A DNA stretch of 46,493 nt from Eubacteriales bacterium (GTDB taxonomy: Bacteria > Bacillota > Clostridia > Monoglobales > UMGS1388). A model generated the notes under the pieces. The model did not search any database, was not told the DNA's origin, and saw only the letters and a program-made list of their open reading frames with translations. Shown in pieces: positions 25,433 to 32,758 of the stretch (positions are counted from its first letter, which is position 1; each line of letters opens with the position of its first letter). The stretch lies in contig JAQVYH010000009.1 in the NCBI GenBank assembly GCA_029004515.1, forward strand, positions 1 through 46,493, read 5' to 3'. Position numbers and translations under genes: made by a program.

Positions 25433-27361
25433 TTAAGTTTCCTCCAGTTCCTCCATAGTTCCAAAGGTGCTACCCACTGAGCTTTCCGCAACAAGAGGCA
25501 GGTCAAACTCAGGGAAGGGCTGTGGTTGCATACATTCTTTGATGTAGGACACAGCTTCATCTAAGCGTTCTTTGGGAATGATAAATGTTAACTCATCGTG
25601 AATCTGTAAAATGGGTTGGAGCCAAGGACGATCCGGCAAGCCGAGCAGAATCCTACCTAAAGCAAGTTTTAAAATATCTGCCGCTGTACCTTGAATAGGT
25701 GTATTCATACTTTGGCGCTCTGCAAATGATTTCTTGCCCCAATCGGTGCTGTTGATATCAGGCAAATAACGCCTTCTTCCAAGCCGTGTTTCACAGTACA
25801 TTCTTTTAGCAGCCCCAGTTTTGGTTTCTTCCTGCCATGTGACTAGCTTTGGATAACCTTCTTTAAGATTTGCGATGATTGTTTCACACTCCAAGGCCGA
25901 TTTAACAACCCCCGCTTTGAATTTTAATGTTGTTTGCAATCCTCTAGGAAAAAGGCCGTAGAAAGTGCCAAAATTCACATTTTTTGCAATAGTACGTCGC
26001 TCTTTGTATAAGGGATGATGTTTGTCCAGGGCCTCGCTATAACTGCAACCAAAAACAACTGAGGTTGTGGCTGCGTGAATATCTCCGCCAGTGCGATAGG
26101 TTTCCATCATGATTTCGTCTTGACAATAATGTGCGCCAACTCTAAGTTCTATCTGGGAGTAATCACAACTGACAATAAGGTAACCCTCTGGTGCTGCGAT
26201 GAAATTTCTAACACCAATGGGGTCATTGGTTTTACGGGGCATATTCTGACAATTAGGATGATTGCAATTAAACCTACCTGTGTCGGTAGATAGAGCATAC
26301 ATATTGGGATGAATTTTCCCAGTTGCCGAATTTAGGTATTTCAAATATCCGTCAATATAGGTGGACTTGATTTTGCCCCATTTTCGGTATTCTTGTACCA
26401 AGGCAAATAAGGGAGAGAGTTCCTTGCGGTTTTCATCACACCATTCCTTAAGTAATGTCATCGTTGCATCATCTGCCGCTTCTTTGTCGGTGTTCGTAGT
26501 TTTTAGAACAGGCAAATTTAAGGTCTGGTATAAATAATCCTTAAAAGCTTTGGTGCTACAATTTGACCCGATTTTCACGTCACCAATGATTAACGCAATC
26601 TGTCCCCGGAGTTGCTCCATCGCATTTTCTGCTTCTTCCTTACGCTGTAACATAAGGGGTAGATTGATTGGCACACCATTACATTTCATAATGCCGAGAT
26701 ATACCGCTGTAGGTGACTCAATGTTTTCTACAATCCATTTGTGCTTTGGTAGAAAACGCTCAAACCAACTATTGAAAATGTGCATCAGCCTAAGTGAATA
26801 ATCAGAGTCGGCGGCCCCGTAACGCACAGCTTCTGTATCTTGTGCATCTAGCTCATCAAAGTGTTTTCCACCTGTTACATCGGTAAAAGTAGGAATGGCC
26901 TCGTGGCACAGTTCTGTCGCTAACTTTTTTAAACCACTATCCGATAGACCTCGAAATTCAGTACTGCTTTTAAGGGACATTTGTGATGCTGCAATGGTGT
27001 CATAAACAGGTGGCAGAATTACAATTCCTAAGTAATAGCTGAACATTGCCTCAAAAGACAAATTATGTGCGATTTTACGAATAGACTTATCCATTAGAAA
27101 TTCACGCAAAAAAGCCAAAAACTCTGCCTTATCGATATTAGTGCCGACCTTATGGTCTACAGGAACATAGATCCCAGTGTATTCCTTTACACTAAAGCTA
27201 CAGCCAACAATGTGACTTTTAGCAGGGTCAAGTGCGGCTTTTTCATCGTCACGGTATTCATCATTGGGGGAAGTTTCAAAATCGAATGCTACATCGGTTG
27301 CTCCTGCTATATAGTTACGAATGCCGTCTAAGGTAGTGACACATATATAATTACTTTCCAT
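25433..27361 (-). CDS. phage DNA polymerase, family A
   Basis: 642 aa with a 3'-5' exonuclease domain (D27-F-E29 of the ExoI motif, then KIAHNLSFEAMFSYY) and a polymerase domain: motif A CDYSQIELRVGAHY, motif B RRTIAKNVNFGTFYG, motif C LQIHDELTFIIP. The 5' nuclease domain of bacterial Pol I is absent, as usual for phage enzymes. It replicates phage DNA with the primase-helicase and SNF2 protein encoded beside it. Confidence 0.95.
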   Translation of the reverse strand: MESNYICVTTLDGIRNYIAGATDVAFDFETSPNDEYRDDEKAALDPAKSHIVGCSFSVKEYTGIYVPVDHKVGTNIDKAEFLAFLREFLMDKSIRKIAHNLSFEAMFSYYLGIVILPPVYDTIAASQMSLKSSTEFRGLSDSGLKKLATELCHEAIPTFTDVTGGKHFDELDAQDTEAVRYGAADSDYSLRLMHIFNSWFERFLPKHKWIVENIESPTAVYLGIMKCNGVPINLPLMLQRKEEAENAMEQLRGQIALIIGDVKIGSNCSTKAFKDYLYQTLNLPVLKTTNTDKEAADDATMTLLKEWCDENRKELSPLFALVQEYRKWGKIKSTYIDGYLKYLNSATGKIHPNMYALSTDTGRFNCNHPNCQNMPRKTNDPIGVRNFIAAPEGYLIVSCDYSQIELRVGAHYCQDEIMMETYRTGGDIHAATTSVVFGCSYSEALDKHHPLYKERRTIAKNVNFGTFYGLFPRGLQTTLKFKAGVVKSALECETIIANLKEGYPKLVTWQEETKTGAAKRMYCETRLGRRRYLPDINSTDWGKKSFAERQSMNTPIQGTAADILKLALGRILLGLPDRPWLQPILQIHDELTFIIPKERLDEAVSYIKECMQPQPFPEFDLPLVAESSVGSTFGTMEELEET

Positions 27362-27425
27362 TCAAATCATCTCCATTAGATTAAAGTCGGGAGAGGAAAC
27401 CCCTCCCGACTATTTTTTTATCTAC

Positions 27426-28190
27426 TTACTTTAAAGGCTCAATAACTTCGCCTGTTTCAATATCTACAAATGGTACTTCGTCAACTGGGGCAAGTGCTGA
27501 CATTGACAGATTAGCAGCATAGGATTTCACCTGCTCGGTGATTGCACCAATCGACTTGATTTCCTCAGCATTCAGCATACGCTCAAAAGAAAATACCGCT
27601 TGAGAGAATGTGATACCAGAACTATTGGTGGCTTTCTTGAGCGAAACTTTTGTCACTATGTGGCTAAGTTTCCTGCCCTTAGAAAGCTGACGTTTTGCGT
27701 AGGTAGTGTATTCCTTAAGGCTTCCCGTTGGAACGGACAACATCATAGGAAACAATTCGCCCTCCATCAAAATGTAGAGCATACGGCGATTTTTACACGC
27801 TTTGCTTTGTCCTTCGCCACTGCCATATTGGTTATATTGACAGGTGGCACAATTGCCACCGGGAGTGCCGTTGCCTGTAATTCCATCGAAAGAACCGCAA
27901 TCGGGTGGATTTTTGCCACCTGTATATTTCTCAGCGTAGTAAGCAAAAGCGGGATGCTGTAAAAGAATAACACCTGTAATATCCTTTACCATTTGGGCAT
28001 CTTCTTCATCCCCATCGGGAATTTCAAATGCAGTAGAACCACCTGCAGGGATTTTGATACGGTCAAAGGTAAGCTCAAGACCTGCTAAATCCTCAGCTAG
28101 TGCCTCGTTAAAATTGGTCATATTAGAAAGTGCTGCAAAGCCGCTTGTAACGGCAATTTCTGTAGAATGAGTGTTTTGTTTTTCTGACAT
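27426..28190 (-). CDS. phage replication-module protein with possible zinc site
   Basis: 254 aa from ATG at 28190 (AGGAGG upstream). Four cysteines (DCGSFDG, GGNCATCQYN, KACKNRR) suggest a zinc ribbon in the middle. The protein has an acidic N-terminus and a C-terminus rich in acidic and hydrophobic residues (VPFVDIETGEVIEP). Position before the polymerase gene suggests a single-strand DNA binding or replication accessory role, but no family is recognised with confidence. Confidence 0.6.
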   Translation of the reverse strand: MSEKQNTHSTEIAVTSGFAALSNMTNFNEALAEDLAGLELTFDRIKIPAGGSTAFEIPDGDEEDAQMVKDITGVILLQHPAFAYYAEKYTGGKNPPDCGSFDGITGNGTPGGNCATCQYNQYGSGEGQSKACKNRRMLYILMEGELFPMMLSVPTGSLKEYTTYAKRQLSKGRKLSHIVTKVSLKKATNSSGITFSQAVFSFERMLNAEEIKSIGAITEQVKSYAANLSMSALAPVDEVPFVDIETGEVIEPLK

Positions 28191-28222
28191 CAATGTGTCC
28201 TCCTATAAATTTAAATTTGTTT

Positions 28223-28633
28223 TTAGCCTTTACGAATTCCAACCGATGTTTTTTCGTAGGTTTTCACTACACCCAATAGCCAACCTGGAACTGTGTCATT
28301 ATTGAGTAGTGTTTGTTCTTTGATAAATGATGCGAGGGTGTTTGCATTAACCGTTTCAGTAACGATATCTGCGTAGCCGTGTGTTTTTAGAGCGAGAATC
28401 ATCTCGTCCTTACAGCCAGAGACAGGTGATGCAAACAATCTGCTGCTAAGATAAAATGTGATGCCGTTGCGGGAAAAACGATCACATTCCGCCTCAGCCA
28501 TTGCATCGGATAGAGCAAGGTCGAGTTTTTCAATCTCTTCAGCAACTTCCTTGGACTGTGCATCAATTTCCTTTTTTAGTGCCTTTGCAGCTTTTAGCTG
28601 GTCTGCCAGTTCAAAAATCTTTGTATTTTTCAT
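28223..28633 (-). CDS. small coiled-coil phage protein, function unknown
   Basis: 136 aa, with a charged coiled coil over residues about 5-55 (KIFELADQLKAAKALKKEID) and a globular C-terminal part (VNANTLASFIKEQTLLN, VPGWLLGVVKTYEKTS). Such genes are common in phage recombination and replication modules, for example near nuclease-protection proteins, but I cannot name this one. Confidence 0.6.
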   Translation of the reverse strand: MKNTKIFELADQLKAAKALKKEIDAQSKEVAEEIEKLDLALSDAMAEAECDRFSRNGITFYLSSRLFASPVSGCKDEMILALKTHGYADIVTETVNANTLASFIKEQTLLNNDTVPGWLLGVVKTYEKTSVGIRKG

Positions 28634-28677
28634 AGGTCATTACCTCCTTTCGAATACTAGGCGAAAATAACAACCCC

Positions 28678-30117
28678 CTAAGTTTTGAATGGATTTATGC
28701 CTCTACGGTAGTCGTCTACAAGGGTTCGTGCTAGGTCTACTTTGTTTTGCAGAGAACGGAGAACTTTATAATCCACGGTATTTTTTGCAACAAGATAGAT
28801 ATAGTGACAGTCATTTTTTTGTGATACACGATGAATTCGTGCCTTTGCCTGCTCAAAATTACTCATAGAATAATCCATGCTGTAAAAAATCATTGTGGAT
28901 GCCGCTGTTAATGTGATACCAAGACCGGCAGCCGCAATCTGTCCTACAAACACACGGCACTCAGGGTCATTTTGAAAACGGCTTATTTCATCGGATCGGT
29001 TTTTAACCCCACCACGCACAACGGCATAGTCAATTTTCTTTTTCTCAAGTAATTGTTGTATATCGTTTAGTTCAGGCACAAATCGTGCTATTACCACAAT
29101 TTTTTTATCTTCCTCTACAGCTGAGTCGATAATATCGGATAGGGCATCAATCTTTGCTGTACTGATTGCATTTATATCGCCTTCATCATCAGTAAGGTGA
29201 CCACCTGTAAGTTGGCAAAGGCGGAGTAGCTTGGTCAGAACATTTACGGCAGAAACTTCAGCACCTGCCAATTCTGTATAGGACTCTTTTTCTAACTCAG
29301 TGTATAGTTTCATTGCCTTTGGCTCTAATTCCACTGTGCGGATTTCTTCTGTGATCTCGGGCAAATCTAAGCATTCCGCTTTTGTCACACGGAAGGCAAC
29401 TGAATGTAGACGATGCAAAAACTCTCGTGTCATGCTTTTTCTAAATCTAGGGATGTGGTTGCCGTAACCTACCATGTCAAAATATTTGTTACGGAATACA
29501 TAAAATGAGTTACCAAACACCTCATGATTTAAAAAGCGATATTGCGAAAACACATCCAATTCCTTATTGGTGATCACGGTGCCTGTTAAAAGCAGCTTGT
29601 ACTTTGTTTTGTCACCCAATTGGTGCATTGCCTTGGATTGAGCGGTGCGAGATTCCTTTAATTTATGTGCCTCATCAGCTATAACGAGGTCAGCATTAAA
29701 TGCTTGCAATTCTTTCTCCAATCGCCATGCACTTTCATAGTTGATTACAATAATTTCTAAACCATCAGTTTTTTGATGTTTTAACTGTTCTTTCTTTTGA
29801 GCACTGCTGCCTTTCAGCTCGGTAAGGGTATATGGGAACTTTGCGAATTTTTCAAATTCCTCTTGCCATACCCCTAAAATGGAGAGCGGTGCAACCACTA
29901 AAACCCGCTCTACCAAACCAAACTGATATAAAATACCCGTCAAAGCTACGGAAACAATGGTTTTCCCGCAGCCCATTTCCATAAGTAGAGCAACACCTTT
30001 ACTCCTGCTTGCGACTGTAGGCAATAACCCAAATTTCTCGCAAGCAAAATCGAAAGCCTCTTGCTGATGTTGGTATGGCTTTGCCGTAATAGGCATTGGT
30101 AAGCTATAATCTGCCAT
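28678..30117 (-). CDS. SNF2-type SF2 helicase of phage
   Basis: 479 aa. Motif I LLMEMGCGKTIVSVAL (residues about 44-59), motif II ADEAHKLK (147-154), motif III LLLTGT (175-180), and C-terminal helicase motifs RVFVGQIAAAGLGITLTAAS and QAKARIHRVSQKNDCHYIY. Short SNF2-like proteins are standard in the replication block of this prophage type, though their exact task is unclear. The start overlaps the MazF-like gene. Confidence 0.93.
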   Translation of the reverse strand: MADYSLPMPITAKPYQHQQEAFDFACEKFGLLPTVASRSKGVALLMEMGCGKTIVSVALTGILYQFGLVERVLVVAPLSILGVWQEEFEKFAKFPYTLTELKGSSAQKKEQLKHQKTDGLEIIVINYESAWRLEKELQAFNADLVIADEAHKLKESRTAQSKAMHQLGDKTKYKLLLTGTVITNKELDVFSQYRFLNHEVFGNSFYVFRNKYFDMVGYGNHIPRFRKSMTREFLHRLHSVAFRVTKAECLDLPEITEEIRTVELEPKAMKLYTELEKESYTELAGAEVSAVNVLTKLLRLCQLTGGHLTDDEGDINAISTAKIDALSDIIDSAVEEDKKIVVIARFVPELNDIQQLLEKKKIDYAVVRGGVKNRSDEISRFQNDPECRVFVGQIAAAGLGITLTAASTMIFYSMDYSMSNFEQAKARIHRVSQKNDCHYIYLVAKNTVDYKVLRSLQNKVDLARTLVDDYRRGINPFKT

Positions 30118-30485
30118 TAACCCACCTCCAAACCGATTGATATTCTTACGGCATTATCTACACGAGTGATGTCTTCAGGTCTAAGCTTTGTTACTACACT
30201 TAAAATGTCAGATTTATTAATGGTAACAATTTGTTCTGCTTGAACAACTGATACTCTCATATTGTCATAGTGCTGCAGTAGTACATGGGTTTTCAGATCC
30301 AAACGCTTTAATTGAGATGTAAGGTAGCAGACAATAACGGTGGGACTGAAACGATTTCCTACATCATTCTGGATAATAACAGCGGGGTGATTACCACTCA
30401 TAACATTTCCGCTATCACTATCATTTTTTACAAAAACTATTGTTCCTCGTGTTAATTGATCATTGATGGCATTGTTATTTATCAC
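30117..30485 (-). CDS. MazF/PemK-like phage protein, catalytic Arg replaced
   Basis: 122 aa from GTG at 30485, chosen because AAAGGAGG lies eight bases upstream. The fold matches MazF: LTRGTIVFVKND, HPAVIIQNDVGNRFSPTV, YLTSQLKRLDLKTHV, VVQAEQIVTINKSDI. Compared with the host MazF in this window (40957-41325), the catalytic Arg25 position is His33 here, while the catalytic Thr48 equivalent (Thr56) is kept. No MazE-like antitoxin lies beside it. It may have no RNase activity and could act as a regulator or as a decoy for host MazE; that is inference. Confidence 0.8.
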   Translation of the reverse strand: MINNNAINDQLTRGTIVFVKNDSDSGNVMSGNHPAVIIQNDVGNRFSPTVIVCYLTSQLKRLDLKTHVLLQHYDNMRVSVVQAEQIVTINKSDILSVVTKLRPEDITRVDNAVRISIGLEVG

Positions 30486-30684
30486 AGCAATTACCTCCTT
30501 TGGTTTCATGGATTTCCACGCTTTCTACCGACTTGCCGGGTATTAAAACAAGCACCTCTGTAAACTCGCCAAACAGCCAAGTAAGCAAGCGGCATGGTAT
30601 TCGTTTTGATGTACCTGTTAGCACCGTCTTTTGTGTGCCATTTTTGCCTGCGATATTGATGCGAACTTTGTGATTTAAATTCAT
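30475..30684 (-). CDS. small basic phage protein, function unknown
   Basis: 69 aa from ATG at 30684 (GAGGAG upstream). Basic beta-rich N-terminus MNLNHKVRINIAGKNG, then GTSKRIPCRLLTWLFGEF and a C-terminal GGNCCDK. It overlaps the MazF-like gene by 11 bases. It does not look like a ribbon-helix-helix or AbrB antitoxin. Function unknown. Confidence 0.6.
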   Translation of the reverse strand: MNLNHKVRINIAGKNGTQKTVLTGTSKRIPCRLLTWLFGEFTEVLVLIPGKSVESVEIHETKGGNCCDK

Positions 30685-30778
30685 TTTTTCTCTCCTCACT
30701 TATGAACGGGTATTACACCCGGAGGTTGATACCTCTACCTACAGCCTGAAATAACAACCCCCAGTTCAAACCGCCGTG

Positions 30779-31399
30779 TTATTCTTCGTTTTTAACGCCA
30801 CGTTTGCGTGGGATAGGCACATCAAACTCCTTGCAAAAGCGAGTGATAATTTTCTTTAGGCGGTTGCTAAAAGCTTGTTGCGATACTTCTTTGCTTGTTG
30901 AAGTAATTTCTGCTTGGCGGATTTCTTCCAATGTTTTTCTTGCGCCAAAGTGGTCATAAATAAGGTCACGCTGTGCGTCGGTAAGCTTGTCCATCGCAGA
31001 AATAAGCTTTAATAATAATTCACTTGGTTTTTCCTCTGTTGGAAACAGGGAATCAAAAATATCTGCCTGCTTGTCCTCTAGCTCGTTAATAGGGTCAGTA
31101 GCATTTTCATCCTCTTGATTTCTGCAATAGGCAAACTGCTTGTTTTGAAAACTGTAGTCAGCATTTTCATTGTTGTAACGCTCTTGCAAATCAGTGTCAT
31201 GGTCATCCTCGTCAAGGAAAATAAGGAGTTCTTCGGTTACACCGTCTTTACCAACCTCAAGGTAGTGGGTGACATTGCGATTATGCTCTCCGTCCCAAGT
31301 GATATAGGCATATCTGCCGTCCTTGGTAAGGTAGCAATTACGCATAGCATTGTAGTGGGATTTACCATTCAGTGTTGCATTGTTTTTTTGTTCTTTCAT
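30779..31399 (-). CDS. sigma-70 region 4-like phage factor
   Basis: 206 aa. N-terminal half: KSHYNAMRNCYLTKDGRYAYITW and acidic linker. C-terminal half: LISAMDKLTDAQRDLIYDHF, KTLEEIRQAEITSTSKEVSQQAFSNRLKK, a sigma region 4/helix-turn-helix pattern. It heads the leftward early operon and probably controls phage gene expression. Confidence 0.75.
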   Translation of the reverse strand: MKEQKNNATLNGKSHYNAMRNCYLTKDGRYAYITWDGEHNRNVTHYLEVGKDGVTEELLIFLDEDDHDTDLQERYNNENADYSFQNKQFAYCRNQEDENATDPINELEDKQADIFDSLFPTEEKPSELLLKLISAMDKLTDAQRDLIYDHFGARKTLEEIRQAEITSTSKEVSQQAFSNRLKKIITRFCKEFDVPIPRKRGVKNEE

Positions 31400-31444
31400 C
31401 TTTGTGGCCTTTCCGCCTGTGCGGGGTCAAAGGACAACACAAAA

Positions 31445-31472
31445 GGGTCTGCGGTGAGAAGCACACAGACCC
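31445..31472 (-). terminator. leader hairpin upstream of the sigma-like gene
   Basis: GGGTCTG/CAGACCC arms (31466-31472 and 31445-31451) with an inner GTG/CAC pairing, then TTTTGTG on the minus strand. It sits about 45 bases before the sigma-like gene start and may attenuate the early operon. Confidence 0.5.
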
Positions 31473-31745
31473 TGCAGCCTAAAAATGGATGCAAAAGGTC
31501 AAGGGTACTCCTCATCGCTCACTGACCACCTGTGGTGGCTGTGATGAACGATTTGTGTATCCTTTGCCCTTATTGCAAATCAGGCTTTGAAATATTTATT
31601 TTTTAAGTGTTTCTGGCACTTAGTTAAATCCACGTTATGGACTCAGCAAAATGTCAGACAAGAAGCAAAAGCAATCAATCCTATCGTTCATTTCTGTGAA
31701 CGCATATTGAAAAATTGCGAAAGTGTAGATTTTTCTATATTTTTC

Positions 31746-31754
31746 TGATATAAT
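31746..31754 (+). promoter_or_regulatory. candidate extended -10 promoter of the island operon
   Basis: tga immediately before tataat gives TG-n-TATAAT; no good -35 box at 17 bases. The 5' leader would be about 140 bases and would carry the ggtaggcttc tandem repeat. Confidence 0.4.
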
Positions 31755-31903
31755 ATGATGTAGACAAATTCCCAAATACCCAACCACTCTCTCCGGTGTT
31801 CTTTTGCTTGTTTTCTACGCTTTTAATTATAGACTATTGACTTGGTAGCATTGGGCAGTCATGGGTAGGCTTCGGTAGGCTTCGATAAAAGGAGGTGAAA
31901 AAG

Positions 31904-32737
31904 ATGGACTTTGTAGAATTCGTAAGCATAACGCGACCAATAATCGGTGGAAAAAGTGGTGTTCATACCTATGTAAAAACACTCTTTGACGCAATGCTTA
32001 CTGAAAACGGAAAAGACATACTTGATGATTATGGGGATTCAACCTTCAAAGCTTATGCCAATGGTTCAACAAGCATCAGCAAAATATCCAAGGCGATGGT
32101 TCCTTATATAGACCCTGTTGAATTTTCTTCCTTTGTCTTTGATACCGAGGAATCTGTTCAAATAGCTCTATGTCAACGTTTTACTGAATATATAACAAAT
32201 ATTACTATCAATAATGTTGGTGATGAAATTGCCGAGTTATTTGCAAATATAATAAGAACTGCTGCTCAAACAAAAAGAAAAAGGCCAGCATCCAAAACGG
32301 ATACTGGCACACAGGCTATTGAAATTCCTGATGAACAGCCTTCTGTTGAGAGTCCATATTCTTCAGAGGATAAAATGTTACTTCAAGAATTTACATCAGA
32401 TTATGATGAAATAATGGTTACGATGATAGGTGAAAACTATGGTGCTTCATTAATTGATATGTCGCTACCCTGTAAAATCCAAGGCTTATATAAAACAAAG
32501 TGGAATGCAAAGGCAGATGCTTTTCTTGCCCCAAATTTGAAATCGTATGTATTTGGCTTGCTTGGAGAGTTAAATCAACTAAGCAATAGCCTTTTACTTG
32601 GTGGTAGCGAACCTTTTTTCATCAAGCAAGCGAGAACAAAGATAAGGAATTTATATGTAAAACTTCATCCCGACTCATTTGCCGGAGCATTTCCATATGA
32701 TGCTTTTATTGATGATTGGGATGATGGAGAATACTAA
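31904..32737 (+). CDS. unknown protein, first gene of putative defence operon
   Basis: 277 aa from ATG at 31904, with AAGGAGG eight bases upstream. Residues 1-120 look helical (FVEFVSITRPIIGGKSGV, YVKTLFDAMLTENGKDIL); a low-complexity linker (KRKRPASKTDTGTQAIE) follows at about 125-155; a second domain contains LLQEFTSDYDEIMVTMIGEN and FIKQARTKIRNLYVKLHP. No family recognised, no membrane segment or signal. The helicase gene begins 21 bases downstream, so they form an operon and probably a complex. Base composition is AT-richer in look than the phage genes. Confidence 0.85.
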   Translation: MDFVEFVSITRPIIGGKSGVHTYVKTLFDAMLTENGKDILDDYGDSTFKAYANGSTSISKISKAMVPYIDPVEFSSFVFDTEESVQIALCQRFTEYITNITINNVGDEIAELFANIIRTAAQTKRKRPASKTDTGTQAIEIPDEQPSVESPYSSEDKMLLQEFTSDYDEIMVTMIGENYGASLIDMSLPCKIQGLYKTKWNAKADAFLAPNLKSYVFGLLGELNQLSNSLLLGGSEPFFIKQARTKIRNLYVKLHPDSFAGAFPYDAFIDDWDDGEY

Positions 32738-32758
32738 CGAACGAAAGGGGGAATGTCA

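Larger units (their letters stand above)
31400..31903. other. 504-base control region between phage early operon and island operon
   Basis: No gene seen. It contains a leftward terminator-like hairpin (31445-31472), a perfect dyad cgttca/tgaacg (31684-31701), an extended -10 promoter candidate on the plus strand (tga-tataat, 31746-31754) and a tandem 10-base repeat ggtaggcttc (31864-31883) just before the first island gene. This is where the divergent operons are controlled and where the prophage part ends. Confidence 0.6.

Noticed and set aside
30475-30684. 69 aa protein as antitoxin of the phage MazF-like protein
   Set aside because: Gene order would fit, but it lacks a ribbon-helix-helix or AbrB-type fold and an acidic C-terminal tail; kept as unknown.
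31864-31883. Start of a CRISPR-like array
   Set aside because: Only two adjacent 10-base units without spacers; no CRISPR array or cas gene is seen anywhere in the window.
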